Positions 1 through 9,060 are shown, counted from the stretch's first letter. The stretch is DNA of 64,000 nt from an uncultured Clostridia bacterium (GCA_947624675.1 CANQLI010000001.1:62001-126000); one strand, 5' to 3'. The notes: a model not told the origin generated them from the sequence alone. Program-made: numbers and translations.

Positions 1-113
1 TTATACTTTCGCTTCGCTAACTTCACTCCAAAGATAAGCAAAACATTATTTTTATTAATTAGCTCACATCTATTTACAACGCAGAGTTTTAAAATGTAAA
101 AAACTACCATTGC

Positions 114-142
114 TTGACGGATATTATTTTTTAAGATATAAT
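114..142 (+). promoter_or_regulatory. Sigma-A promoter of the transglutaminase/LRR/dockerin gene
   Basis: TTGACG (114-119) and TATAAT (137-142) are separated by exactly 17 bases. The promoter lies inside the longest possible reading frame, which rules out a start at 110 and supports the ATG at 188. Positions 1-113 show no other feature. Confidence 0.8.
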
Positions 143-187
143 ACTTTAATAAAGATAATTATAGTATTTCAAGTCGGAGGTATAATT

Positions 188-2272
188 ATGTCTGTATTAA
201 AAAAACGCTTTTTAAGTCTGATAACCGCATCAGTTATGGCTTTTAGCTTAGCGGGAGCAATTCCTATTGTCGGCGCCGGTGCCGAATCGGTAAATAACGG
301 ATCGGACCCTGCCGTTGGAAAGATAATGGAATATACCGAAACGATTGAAAGCTCGATTTCATACTCAAGCAGCTCGGCTGATGCCGAAGCCGCTGACGAT
401 CTTTCGCTTTCTAAAAACGACCAAAAAGTGTTTGATCAAATGGTCAGTGAACTTCGCGAAAAGCTTACCTTACATAATTCAAACATAACCGTTACAGGAG
501 TTTATGAAAATGCCCCTGACACATCACTGGTAATATCCGCATATTATGCCGCTACCGAACATACCGGAGACCCAAAGCAGGGTGACTATATAAGAATGCA
601 GCACAACGATTCTATGACAAATATTAGATGGCAAAAAATCTCCGTCAATGAATATAAAACTGAGTTTATTTATGAGATGGACTATTTTACGACTTCGGCA
701 CAGGAGACTGAGCTTGACAAAAAAGTAAAAGATATTTTAAAGTCGCTTGACCTTGAAAATGACAGCGATTATCAGAAGGTCAAAAAGATATATAACTATC
801 TTTGCTCCAATGTTACATATGATTATGCGGGGCTTGAGGACGACAGTTCGTTAATTGAACATTCGGCATATGCCGCGCTTGTCAAAAATACAGCGGTTTG
901 TCAAGGCTACGCACTTGCACTTTATCGCCTCTTGCTTACAGAGGGGATAGACTGCCGTTTCATTCCTGGCGTTTCCCATAATGAGAATCACGCTTGGAAC
1001 ATAGTAAAGCTTGACGACAAATATTATCTTGCTGACAGCACATGGGACGCCGGAAAAAGTGAAGACAGGTATGCGTATTTTCTTAAATGTGAGAGCGAGT
1101 TTCCCGACCACACACCTAATAAGGATTATACGACTGCTGAATTCAAACGAATTTATCCGCTATCGGATAAATCTTATACGGAACCTGTTTTTAAATATGA
1201 ACTGTTAGATGATGGAACAGTCGCGATAACAGGATTGGCGAACAAAGTCGAGCCTTCTTCGCTTAATATACCTTCTAAAATTGACGGAAAAACCGTAACC
1301 CGTATAAATGATAATGCTTTCAGCGGATGCACTGAGCTTTTGAATGTAATTATTCCGGACAGTGTGGTAAGTATAGGAAAATTTGCGTTTAATAAATGTG
1401 ATAATTTAACTACTGTCGATATTCCTGAAGGGGTTACCGATATAGGAGATTATGCGTTTTCTGACTGCACGAGCCTTAAAACCATCACTATACCGGACAG
1501 TGTTACGGAAATAGGGAATTTTGTTTTTGCAAACTGTCGTTCTCTTAATAAAATTATCATTTCAGGAAACACAAAGAAAATAGGAATGAGTGCTTTTTCG
1601 GATTGCGTAAGCTTGGAAAGTGTAACTATCCCCGAGGGTGTAACATATATCGGTGCAAATGCTTTTTGGGGCTGTATCAGTCTTGAGAGCGTAACGATAC
1701 CGAAAAGCGTCACAGAAATTGAATCAAACGCATTTGAAAATAACATTAACGATGATCCCGGCAGAGTTAAGTTGACGATATACTGCTATGAAGACACTGT
1801 TGGTGAAAAGTATGCGATAGAAAACAATTTTAAATACGAATATATCCATACCTGTAACAGCGATTTGTCATCTGTTACAAAGGAACCGACTTGTACCCAA
1901 GACGGAATAAAAACATATTTCTGTTCAATTTGTAAAAAAGCAATAAAAACAGAACCTATCCCAGCAGCAGGACATAAGTATATAGATACGATAGTTTTGC
2001 CGACAGAAACAGAGCAGGGCTACACTTTACATAAGTGTTCTGTCTGCGGTGACTCATATAAGGATGAGTTCACCGACCCGACTATGCTTATCGGAGATAT
2101 AAACGGTGATAACAGAATAACTACTGTTGATGTAGGAATAGCAAACTCTTTTGCAAAAGGCACAAGAAAACCTTCAGACACAGAGTTTTTACTTGCGGAT
2201 TTAAACGGTGACGGAAAAATCACTACCGCAGATGTAGGACTTATAAACAGGATAGCTAAGGGTGCTAAATAA
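188..2272 (+). CDS. Secreted transglutaminase-like / BspA-type LRR protein with C-terminal dockerin
   Basis: Start chosen at 188 because GGAGG (176-180) sits 7 bases upstream and the translation then opens with a signal peptide (lysines 5-6, hydrophobic core to about residue 25). The 694-aa protein has a transglutaminase-like domain with a readable triad: Cys238 in CQGYAL, His268 in NHAWNIV and Asp283 in ADSTWD. BspA-type leucine-rich repeats follow at about 360-540 (repeats of the form SVTEIGNFVFANC). Next comes a small CxxC-containing module at about 570-625 (FCSICKK, HKCSVCG), then a dockerin with two EF-hand-like loops, DINGDNRITTVDVG and DLNGDGKITTADVG. The dockerin implies attachment to a cohesin-bearing scaffold. 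The substrate of the transglutaminase-like fold is unknown; it may be a protease or a cross-linker. It is transcribed alone, between its own promoter and a terminator. Confidence 0.88.
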   Translation: MSVLKKRFLSLITASVMAFSLAGAIPIVGAGAESVNNGSDPAVGKIMEYTETIESSISYSSSSADAEAADDLSLSKNDQKVFDQMVSELREKLTLHNSNITVTGVYENAPDTSLVISAYYAATEHTGDPKQGDYIRMQHNDSMTNIRWQKISVNEYKTEFIYEMDYFTTSAQETELDKKVKDILKSLDLENDSDYQKVKKIYNYLCSNVTYDYAGLEDDSSLIEHSAYAALVKNTAVCQGYALALYRLLLTEGIDCRFIPGVSHNENHAWNIVKLDDKYYLADSTWDAGKSEDRYAYFLKCESEFPDHTPNKDYTTAEFKRIYPLSDKSYTEPVFKYELLDDGTVAITGLANKVEPSSLNIPSKIDGKTVTRINDNAFSGCTELLNVIIPDSVVSIGKFAFNKCDNLTTVDIPEGVTDIGDYAFSDCTSLKTITIPDSVTEIGNFVFANCRSLNKIIISGNTKKIGMSAFSDCVSLESVTIPEGVTYIGANAFWGCISLESVTIPKSVTEIESNAFENNINDDPGRVKLTIYCYEDTVGEKYAIENNFKYEYIHTCNSDLSSVTKEPTCTQDGIKTYFCSICKKAIKTEPIPAAGHKYIDTIVLPTETEQGYTLHKCSVCGDSYKDEFTDPTMLIGDINGDNRITTVDVGIANSFAKGTRKPSDTEFLLADLNGDGKITTADVGLINRIAKGAK

Positions 2273-2292
2273 AGGCATAAAATGAGTTAAGT

Positions 2293-2333
2293 AAAGCTCT
2301 CACGGAGGAAAGTGATCCCTGTGAGAGCTTTTA
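2293..2333 (+). terminator. Rho-independent terminator
   Basis: AAAGCTCTCAC pairs with GTGAGAGCTTTT across a short loop, directly after the dockerin gene stop. It isolates that gene from iorA. Confidence 0.8.
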
Positions 2334-2378
2334 TTGTTAAAATGCATTAAATGTGGCGCTTAATTAAAAATATATCTG

Positions 2379-2407
2379 TTGATTTTTTATAATAATTGTG
2401 TTATACT
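2379..2407 (+). promoter_or_regulatory. Sigma-A promoter of the iorA operon
   Basis: TTGATT (2379-2384), a 17-base spacer and TATACT (2402-2407), 36 bases before the iorA ATG. No fluoride-riboswitch-like leader is visible, although crcB is in the operon. Confidence 0.7.
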
Positions 2408-2443
2408 GTTTGTATAATTGTATACATAAAGGGAGAATATTAA

Positions 2444-4165
2444 ATGAAAGAACTTATGCTCGGAAACAAGGCTTTTGCAAGAGGACTTTATGAAGCCGGA
2501 TGCAAGGTCGTTTCGTCATATCCGGGAACGCCGTCTACGGAAATAACCGAAGAGGCGGCAAAATACGATGAAATATATGCTGAGTGGGCGCCTAATGAAA
2601 AGGTTGCGATGGAGGTAGCGCTCGGCGCTTCAATGGCAGGAGCGAGAAGCTTTTGCGGAATGAAGCATGTAGGGCTTAATGTTGCCGCCGACCCGCTTTA
2701 TACTGCGTCATATACCGGAGTTAACGGTGGAATGGTTATAGCTGTTGCGGACGACCCGGGAATGCATTCGTCACAGAATGAACAGGATTCCCGTCATCAC
2801 GCAGAGGCATCAAAGGTTATGATGCTTGAGCCTTCGGACTCTGACGAATGTAAGCGATATACTAAGCTTGCGTTTGAGATTTCTGAGAGATTTGACACAC
2901 CGGTGATTGTCAGAATGTCCACAAGGGTTTCTCACTCTCAGTCTGCGGTCGAGCTTAATGAGCGTGAGGAAATTGTGCTTAAGGATTACAAAAAGAACCC
3001 GTCTAAGTATGTTATGATGCCCGCATACGCAAGGGGCAGACATATTTTTGTCGAGCAGAGAACACTAGATGAGATTGAGTATGCAGAGTCGTGCGATATA
3101 AATACAGTTGAGGATAACGGCGCCGATATAGGCGTTATCACAAGCGGAATTTCCTATGTTTATTCAAAGGAAGCGCTTGGCGACAGAGTGAACTACTTAA
3201 AGCTAGGAATCGTTTATCCTCTTCCGAAAAAGCTCATTGAGGATTTTTGTAAAAAATGCAAAAAGGTATATGTTATCGAAGAGCTTGACCCGTTTATAGA
3301 AAATCACTGCAAAGCGTTGGGTCTTGAAGTTGTCGGTAAAGAGATTTTCAGTATGCTTGGCGAGTATTCACAGAGCCTTATCGCAGAGAGAGTATTCGGT
3401 GAGAAAAAGGACTATACCGAGCTTGATGAACAGATACCTGTCCGCCCGCCTGTAATGTGTGCCGGCTGTCCGCACAGGGGATTGTTCTACTGTCTGTCTA
3501 AGCTTGGGCTTACAGTTTCGGGAGATATTGGCTGTTATACCTTGGGCGCAGCCGCTCCGCTTACCGCAATGGATTCGACCATATGTATGGGAGCATCAAT
3601 ATCGGCGCTTCACGGCTTTAATAAAGCAAGAGAGGGTGCGGATAAAAAGAGCGTTGCGGTAATAGGTGACTCTACATTTATGCACAGCGGAATGACAGGG
3701 CTTGTAAACATCGCGTACAACGCGTCAAACTCGCTTGTTATAATACTTGACAACTCGATAACCGGAATGACCGGTCATCAGCAGAATCCAACTACCGGAA
3801 AAAATCTTAAGGGTGATCCTGCGGCGGCGGTAAATCTTGAGGAGCTTTGCAAGGCGATCGGCATAAAAAATGTAAGCGTTGTAGACCCTTATAATATGAG
3901 CGAGTGTGAAAAGGTGATAAAGGAAAAGGTCGAACTTGACGAGCCGTGCGTAATAATCTCACGCCGCCCGTGCGCGTTACTCAAATATGTAAAGCACAAT
4001 CCTCCGCTTAATGTCGAAAGTGATAAGTGTGTCGGCTGTAAGCAGTGCTTAAAGATAGGATGTCCTGCAATTTCTATCCACGATAAAAAGTGTGAGATAG
4101 ACAGCACACAGTGTGTCGGTTGTGGTATCTGCAAGGAAATGTGCAGACTCGGAGCAATCAGGTAA
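2444..4165 (+). CDS. iorA: Indolepyruvate:ferredoxin oxidoreductase, alpha subunit
   Basis: Catalytic thiamine-diphosphate subunit that oxidatively decarboxylates aryl pyruvates such as indolepyruvate to aryl-acetyl-CoA and reduces ferredoxin. At 573 aa it is close to the usual length. The N-terminal half is the pyrimidine-binding region (SSYPGTPSTEITEEA near residue 24). CAGCPHRG near residue 340 starts the TPP half, with GDIGCYTLG and the GDSTFMHSGMTGL motif. The C-terminus carries two ferredoxin-type 4Fe-4S motifs, CVGCKQCLKIGCP and CVGCGICKEMC. The start has GGGAG upstream. The stop TAA is directly followed by the ATG of crcB. The partner gene iorB is not adjacent but two genes downstream, with paaK after it, which fits aryl-acetate/aryl-CoA interconversion. 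Confidence 0.95.
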   Translation: MKELMLGNKAFARGLYEAGCKVVSSYPGTPSTEITEEAAKYDEIYAEWAPNEKVAMEVALGASMAGARSFCGMKHVGLNVAADPLYTASYTGVNGGMVIAVADDPGMHSSQNEQDSRHHAEASKVMMLEPSDSDECKRYTKLAFEISERFDTPVIVRMSTRVSHSQSAVELNEREEIVLKDYKKNPSKYVMMPAYARGRHIFVEQRTLDEIEYAESCDINTVEDNGADIGVITSGISYVYSKEALGDRVNYLKLGIVYPLPKKLIEDFCKKCKKVYVIEELDPFIENHCKALGLEVVGKEIFSMLGEYSQSLIAERVFGEKKDYTELDEQIPVRPPVMCAGCPHRGLFYCLSKLGLTVSGDIGCYTLGAAAPLTAMDSTICMGASISALHGFNKAREGADKKSVAVIGDSTFMHSGMTGLVNIAYNASNSLVIILDNSITGMTGHQQNPTTGKNLKGDPAAAVNLEELCKAIGIKNVSVVDPYNMSECEKVIKEKVELDEPCVIISRRPCALLKYVKHNPPLNVESDKCVGCKQCLKIGCPAISIHDKKCEIDSTQCVGCGICKEMCRLGAIR

Positions 4166-4537
4166 ATGGCGCTTAAATCTATTCTGGCTGTCGGCGCAGG
4201 CGGAGCGATAGGCGCAGTCTTAAGGTACATAATAAGTCTTATACCGTTTGAGGGAGATTTTCCAACTGCGACTTTTTTAGTGAATGTATTAGGAGCGTTT
4301 GCGCTTGGATTTATCTCTGGACTTGTCATAGATAAAGATGTCTCAAGAGAAGCTGAACTGTTTTTAAAAACCGGAATGTGCGGAGGCTTTACGACATTTT
4401 CAACCTTTTCGCTTGAAGCGATAACGCTTATTCAAGGCGGAAAGGCAATAATGGGAATCGTGTATATAATACTCAGCCTTGTAGGCTCGCTTGCGGGAGT
4501 TTTCTTTGGGCTTACGCTCGGTAAGGCAATAGGATAG
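4166..4537 (+). CDS. crcB: Fluoride channel of the CrcB/Fluc family
   Basis: Small membrane protein (123 aa) that exports fluoride as a dual-topology dimer. Visible family features are GAGGAIGAVLRY at the N-terminus, the conserved asparagine in FLVNVLGAFALG, and the GGFTTFSTFSLE motif that carries the phenylalanines and Na+ site at the TM3 break, within four hydrophobic helices. Its ATG touches the stop of iorA (TAAATG), so it is translationally coupled to the oxidoreductase. Only one crcB copy is seen here. Families with two narrower paralogues place them side by side, so this is probably the single-gene homodimeric type. Confidence 0.93.
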   Translation: MALKSILAVGAGGAIGAVLRYIISLIPFEGDFPTATFLVNVLGAFALGFISGLVIDKDVSREAELFLKTGMCGGFTTFSTFSLEAITLIQGGKAIMGIVYIILSLVGSLAGVFFGLTLGKAIG

Positions 4538-4553
4538 AGTAAAGGAATATGGT

Positions 4554-5069
4554 ATGCACAATATTACAATAGAAACGGAGCGGTTGATACTCCGCCCGCT
4601 CACAGTCAAAGACGCTGAAGCGGTTTTTGAGTGGGTAAGCGATGAGCGCGTGTCAAGATATATGGTGTATAATACATACACCTCTGTTGATCAGGTAAAG
4701 GAGTGGTTAAGATACATTGAAACTGCTGCTAAGGATTACCACTTCGGTTTTGTCAGAAAATCTGACGGTAAACTTATCGGCAGCGGAAGTATCGGTCCAA
4801 GTGGAAAAAACGGCTTTTGGGGATTTGGGTATAATTTTCGATACGATTGCTGGGGTAAAGGATATGCAACTGAGGCAGCAAAAGCTATGATCAAGTTTGC
4901 TTATGATAACTTTAAAATAAGGAAATTTGCTGCCAGCCATGTGGAACAAAACAAAGCCTCGGGAAGAGTTATGGAGAAATGCGGGCTTCATTTTGTGAGA
5001 TACGGTGAGTTTCAAAAGTTAGATGGAACCTTAAAAATGCGTTCAATGGAATATGAAGGTGAAATATAA
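4554..5069 (+). CDS. GNAT-family N-acetyltransferase (RimJ/RimL-like)
   Basis: 171-aa acyl-CoA-dependent acetyltransferase of the RimJ-type branch: TERLILRPLTVKDAEAVFEW at the N-terminus, the acetyl-CoA loop region WGKGYATEAAKAMIKFAYDN, and the conserved HVEQNKASGRVMEKCGLHF near the C-terminus. RBS AAAGGA precedes the ATG, 16 bases after crcB. The substrate (small molecule or protein N-terminus) cannot be read from sequence. It sits between the two subunit genes of the indolepyruvate oxidoreductase, so it is probably co-transcribed with them. A role in aryl-amine or amino-acid acetylation is only a guess from context. Confidence 0.88.
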   Translation: MHNITIETERLILRPLTVKDAEAVFEWVSDERVSRYMVYNTYTSVDQVKEWLRYIETAAKDYHFGFVRKSDGKLIGSGSIGPSGKNGFWGFGYNFRYDCWGKGYATEAAKAMIKFAYDNFKIRKFAASHVEQNKASGRVMEKCGLHFVRYGEFQKLDGTLKMRSMEYEGEI

Positions 5070-5117
5070 ATTCTGTCTTATGATTTTAAAAGAAAAAAAT
5101 ATTAAGGAGAAAATAGT

Positions 5118-5690
5118 ATGCAAACAAAGTCAATTATGATAGTAGGTGTAGGAGGACAGGGGTCGTTGCTGGCCTCCCGTCTGTTAGGAAGTGTTCTTAT
5201 GTCTAAGGGCTATGATGTAAAGGTGTCTGAAGTCCACGGAATGAGCCAGAGAGGCGGTTCGGTAGTGACCTATGTAAAGTACGGGGACAAGGTGTATTCG
5301 CCTGTTATAGAAAAGGGCGAGGCGGATGTTATAATAAGCTTTGAGGAGCTTGAAGCCGCACGCTGGATATCTCATTTAAAGCCTGGCGGAACTATAATCA
5401 CTTCAACTCAGCAGATCGATCCTATGCCGGTAATATCGGGTGTTGCCAAGTATCCCGACAAGCTGATTGAGAAGATCGAGAACGCAGGCGCGAAAGTGAT
5501 CGCGGTGGACGCTTTATCGCTTGCACAAAAGGCGGGAAACGCAAAAGCTTCTAACGTTGTGCTTATGGGAAAAGTATCAAGTCTGCTTGATTTTGATGAA
5601 AGCTGTTGGCAAAATGCGCTAGAGAAACTTGTGCCGCCTAAGTTTCTGGAGGTAAACAAGGTTGCTTTTGAGCTTGGTAAGAATGCTTAA
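5118..5690 (+). CDS. iorB: Indolepyruvate:ferredoxin oxidoreductase, beta subunit
   Basis: 190-aa gamma-type subunit of 2-oxoacid:acceptor oxidoreductases and partner of IorA. The N-terminus carries the glycine-rich MIVGVGGQGSLLASRLLGSV, followed by the family motif SEVHGMSQRGGSVVTYVKYG. RBS AAGGAG stands 8 bases before the ATG. The gene is separated from iorA by crcB and the acetyltransferase, an unusual split of a two-subunit enzyme. A hairpin (AACGGC with GCCGTT, 5699-5731) lies between it and paaK without a T-run, so transcription probably continues. Confidence 0.93.
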   Translation: MQTKSIMIVGVGGQGSLLASRLLGSVLMSKGYDVKVSEVHGMSQRGGSVVTYVKYGDKVYSPVIEKGEADVIISFEELEAARWISHLKPGGTIITSTQQIDPMPVISGVAKYPDKLIEKIENAGAKVIAVDALSLAQKAGNAKASNVVLMGKVSSLLDFDESCWQNALEKLVPPKFLEVNKVAFELGKNA

Positions 5691-5765
5691 AGGGCTGAAC
5701 AACGGCTTTTTCGGTGAGTATATCGCCGTTAGATAAATAACATCTTGAAAAGGACGGGAATTTAA

Positions 5766-7073
5766 GTGGAGAAGAATTATTATCAGAAAGAAATCGAGTG
5801 TATGGATATAGACTCGATGAAAAAGCTTCAGACAGAGAGGCTTATCAAGCAGGTAAAGTATGTTTGGGACAATGTTCCTTACTATCGTAAAAAAATGGAG
5901 GAAAAATCAGTTACACCAGATGATATAAAGGAGCTGTCTGATCTTTCCAAGCTTCCGTTTTTGTCAAAGGATGACTTAAGAGAGGCTTATCCATATGGAC
6001 TTCTGGCAAGACCGCTTTCTGACTGTGTAAGAATTCAGTCGACAAGCGGAACCACGGGAAAAAGAGTAGTTGCGTTTTACACTCAGCCTGATATAGACAT
6101 ATGGGAGGAGTGCTGTGCAAGAGCTGTTGTAGCGGCAGGAGGAACGAAAGATGATGTATGTCAGGTATGCTACGGCTACGGACTTTTTACTGGCGGACCG
6201 GGACTTAACGGCGGTTCACATAAGGTAGGCTGTCTTACGCTTCCGATGTCATCGGGAAACACCGAAAGACAGATCCAGTTTATGAGAGACCTCGGCTCTA
6301 CTATACTTTGCTGTACACCGTCTTATGCTGCATACATAGGTGAAACTCTTCACGATATGGGCTATACAACAGACGACATAAAGCTTAAAGCGGGAATTTT
6401 TGGCGCTGAGCCTTGGACAGAGCAGATGCGTAAGGAGATAGAGCGTCTTCTGGGAATAAAGGCATATGACATATACGGACTTACCGAGATAAGCGGACCG
6501 GGAGTTTCCTTTGAGTGTGAGGAGCAGACGGGAATGCACATATGTGAGGATCACTTTATACCTGAGATAATAGACCCCGACACAGGAGAGGTTTTGCCTG
6601 AAGGTGAAAAGGGTGAACTCGTATTTACCAGTATAACCAAAGAGGCCTTCCCACTCTTAAGATACAGAACGAGAGATATTTGTGTGCTTTCAAGAGAAAA
6701 ATGTTCCTGTGGAAGAACGCTTATAAAAATGACAAAGCCAATGGGCAGAAGCGACGATATGCTTATCATCCGAGGAGTAAATGTATTTCCGTCACAGATA
6801 GAAACTGTCCTTATAAATCAGGGATATTCTCCAAACTATCTTATAGAGGTCGACAGAGTAAACAATACCGATACGCTTGATGTTTCTGTTGAAGTCGATG
6901 ACGAAAAGCTGCTTGATGATGCCGAAGCTAAAGAAGCAAACGCTAAGAAGCTTGTGGCAGCTATGAAGTCGGTGCTTGGAATCAATCCTAAAATACATCT
7001 TGTCGCACCTAAGTCAATAACGAGAAGCGAAGGAAAGGCTGTAAGAGTAATTGACAGAAGAAAGCTCGTGTAA
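5766..7073 (+). CDS. paaK: Phenylacetate-CoA ligase (AMP-forming)
   Basis: Activates phenylacetate and related aryl acids to CoA thioesters with ATP. At 435 aa it has the family length. Adenylate-forming motifs are visible: STSGTTGKRVVAFYT (P-loop-like, about residue 95), YDIYGLTEISGPG, and the hinge region RYRTRDICVLSREKCSCGRT. The start is a GTG with AAGGA about 10 bases upstream; no better ATG is available. In archaea and clostridia such ligases commonly accompany ior genes. Running in reverse, the enzyme would recover ATP from the aryl-acetyl-CoA made by IorAB. It is the last gene of the operon, followed by a terminator. Confidence 0.92.
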   Translation: MEKNYYQKEIECMDIDSMKKLQTERLIKQVKYVWDNVPYYRKKMEEKSVTPDDIKELSDLSKLPFLSKDDLREAYPYGLLARPLSDCVRIQSTSGTTGKRVVAFYTQPDIDIWEECCARAVVAAGGTKDDVCQVCYGYGLFTGGPGLNGGSHKVGCLTLPMSSGNTERQIQFMRDLGSTILCCTPSYAAYIGETLHDMGYTTDDIKLKAGIFGAEPWTEQMRKEIERLLGIKAYDIYGLTEISGPGVSFECEEQTGMHICEDHFIPEIIDPDTGEVLPEGEKGELVFTSITKEAFPLLRYRTRDICVLSREKCSCGRTLIKMTKPMGRSDDMLIIRGVNVFPSQIETVLINQGYSPNYLIEVDRVNNTDTLDVSVEVDDEKLLDDAEAKEANAKKLVAAMKSVLGINPKIHLVAPKSITRSEGKAVRVIDRRKLV

Positions 7074-7102
7074 ATAATACGGTTATGATTGTATAAATAA
7101 CA

Positions 7103-7137
7103 GGGACTTTGGCATTTTAATTGTCAAAGTCCTTTTT
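7103..7137 (+). terminator. Terminator of the ior-paaK operon
   Basis: GGACTTTG pairs with CAAAGTCC and is followed by TTTTT. It is placed 30 bases after paaK. Confidence 0.8.
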
Positions 7138-7163
7138 ATGTGGTAGATTTTAGTTTTTTGTGT

Positions 7164-7204
7164 ATAAAATAAAAGCGTGTCAAAAGAATTCTTTAACACG
7201 CTTA
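7164..7204 (-). terminator. Terminator of the biotin-carboxyltransferase operon
   Basis: On the minus strand AAGCGTGT pairs with ACACGCTT across a loop containing GAATTC. A TTTTATTTTA tract follows. It lies just after the stop of the oxaloacetate decarboxylase-like gene. Confidence 0.75.
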
Positions 7205-7235
7205 AGTAAACTATATTCTTTTGTTTAGCTTCAAA

Positions 7236-8633
7236 CTAAACAGGCATAACCTTTTGTTGTGCATCGGAATGATTAGAATCTATTCCGTATTTTTTATCTC
7301 TTCTTTTTTCAAAAAACTTCGGTGCGACCTTCGGGAACTGAGCGTAGCTCAAAACATCCTCTTCCTGTTCTATCCATTCTGCACACTCGGCTCTTAGCTT
7401 ATCGAGCTCAGGTTCAAGCAGATCAGCAGGACGGCAGGTTATCGGCTTTTCGTCCTTACAGATCATCTTTTGAAATTCAGGATCAATCTCAACAGGAGTT
7501 TTTCCGTACTCGCCTCTTACGAGACCTTTGAATTCCTTGGTCACAGTCTTGTATCTCTCACCCATAATTACATTAAATACAGCTTGAGTTCCGACGATCT
7601 GAGATGTTGGAGTAACGAGAGGCGGGAAGCCTGCGTCCTTGCGAACTCTCGGGACTTCTTTTAAAACCTCGGTAAGCTGATCCTCTTTACCGGCCTGTTT
7701 AAGCTGAGAAAGAAGATTTGAAAGCATTCCGCCCGGAACCTGATAAATAAGCGCGTTTGCATCCGTTGCGAGCATCTTTGGGTCTAGCAGTCCGTTCTTT
7801 ATATATTTTTCCCTCAGAGTCATAAAATAGTCTCTGATCTCGGTAAGCGCTACAAGGTCAAGACCTGTGTCGTACTCAGTACCCTGCAAAGCGGCAACCA
7901 TTGATTCGGTCGGAGCGTGAGATGTTCCTAGCGCAAGCGGCGACATAGCGGTATCTATTATGTCGGCTCCTGCCTCTATCCCTTTGAGAAGGCACATAGA
8001 TGCAAGTCCCGAGGTGTAGTGTGTGTGGAGCTGAACAGGTATCTTTACATTTTCCTTTATTCTTTTTACTAGCCGTTCAGTTTCATAAGGAGTAAGAAGC
8101 GCCGCCATATCCTTGATACAAATCGAATCTGCTCCGATGGACTCTATCCTTTTAGCATAATCAACATAGTAATCGTCGGTGAACACTTCACAAAGAGTAT
8201 ATGAAATAGCTATCTGCGCGTGAGCGCCTTCTTTCTTTGCCGAAGAAACAGCAGTTTCAAGATTTCGTATATCATTTAATGCATCGAATATCCTTATAAT
8301 GTCGATACCGTTTGCAACAGTTTTTTCAACAAAATACTTAAGAACATCATCGGCATAATGACGGTAGCCGAGCATATTCTGACCTCTGAAAAGCATCTGA
8401 AGCTTAGTGTTAGGCATAGCCTTTCTGATAGCTCTTAATCTTTCCCAAGGGTCTTCGTCTAAAAATCTTAAGCAGGCATCAAATGTAGCTCCGCCCCAGA
8501 CCTCACAAGAGTGAAAGCCTATCTTGTCCATTGCGGGAAGAATAGGCATCATCTCATCAAGCGACATTCTTGTTGCGATAAGCGACTGATGAGCGTCCCT
8601 TAAGACTGTTTCAGTAATTTTAACCTTAGCCAT
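7236..8633 (-). CDS. Oxaloacetate decarboxylase alpha / transcarboxylase 5S-like carboxyltransferase
   Basis: Metal-dependent TIM-barrel carboxyltransferase that moves CO2 between oxaloacetate/pyruvate and carboxybiotin. The N-terminus has the signature ETVLRDAHQSLIATRM. WGGATFDACLRFL and LHTHYTSGLA (metal-binding histidines) follow, then the post-barrel PGGMLSNLLSQL and EYGKTPVEIDPE of the conserved C-terminal region. Start set at 8633, where AAAGGAAA stands about 8 bases upstream; the six codons before it contain this RBS. At 465 aa it ends where the 5S subunit ends and lacks the C-terminal biotin domain of full OadA, which here is the separate next gene. It could serve as an oxaloacetate decarboxylase, a pyruvate carboxylase B subunit or a transcarboxylase 5S subunit; the neighbours favour the last. 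Confidence 0.9.
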   Translation of the reverse strand: MAKVKITETVLRDAHQSLIATRMSLDEMMPILPAMDKIGFHSCEVWGGATFDACLRFLDEDPWERLRAIRKAMPNTKLQMLFRGQNMLGYRHYADDVLKYFVEKTVANGIDIIRIFDALNDIRNLETAVSSAKKEGAHAQIAISYTLCEVFTDDYYVDYAKRIESIGADSICIKDMAALLTPYETERLVKRIKENVKIPVQLHTHYTSGLASMCLLKGIEAGADIIDTAMSPLALGTSHAPTESMVAALQGTEYDTGLDLVALTEIRDYFMTLREKYIKNGLLDPKMLATDANALIYQVPGGMLSNLLSQLKQAGKEDQLTEVLKEVPRVRKDAGFPPLVTPTSQIVGTQAVFNVIMGERYKTVTKEFKGLVRGEYGKTPVEIDPEFQKMICKDEKPITCRPADLLEPELDKLRAECAEWIEQEEDVLSYAQFPKVAPKFFEKRRDKKYGIDSNHSDAQQKVMPV

Positions 8634-8655
8634 TGTCGTATTTCCTTTCAAAAGC

Positions 8656-9027
8656 TTACTTGATCACAGCCAAGACTGTTCCGGTCTCAACATTAGCCTG
8701 CTTTGATACACTGATGCTTACAACGGTTCCGGCACAAGGAGCGTTTACATCGTTTTCCATTTTCATAGCTTCAAGTACAAAAAGTGCCTGACCCTCGGAA
8801 ACGGTGTCGCCTACATTTACCTTGACATCAAGGATAACTCCAGGCATAGGCGACTCTACATTAGTTCCTCCTGTTACGGTCGATGTATCTGCCGAAGGAG
8901 CCGGTGTTGCCGGTGTCGGTGCCGATGAAGGCTTAGAAACAGGTGCGGACACAGTACCTTGTGTATCCACTTCCTCAACAACAACATCATAAGCAGTACC
9001 GTTTACGGTAATGTTATATCTCTTCAT
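8656..9027 (-). CDS. Biotin carboxyl carrier protein (1.3S / OadC-like)
   Basis: 123-aa carrier that holds biotin and shuttles the carboxyl group between the two neighbouring carboxyltransferases. The C-terminal biotinyl domain contains the invariant EAMKMEND with the biotinylated lysine at residue 89. In front of it is a Pro/Ala/Thr/Ser linker (about 28-50), typical of the swinging arm. The N-terminal 20 residues (MKRYNITVNGTAYDVVVEEV) match the 1.3S-type N-terminal segment that docks to partners. It lies between the two carboxyltransferase genes, 22 bases from the downstream one. Confidence 0.93.
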   Translation of the reverse strand: MKRYNITVNGTAYDVVVEEVDTQGTVSAPVSKPSSAPTPATPAPSADTSTVTGGTNVESPMPGVILDVKVNVGDTVSEGQALFVLEAMKMENDVNAPCAGTVVSISVSKQANVETGTVLAVIK

Positions 9028-9060
9028 AATATATCAATCCTTTCTTGAATGTAATGTCAG

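Noticed and set aside
2341..2443. Fluoride riboswitch for crcB
   Set aside because: No conserved crcB-motif elements were seen before iorA, and crcB itself has no 5' space.
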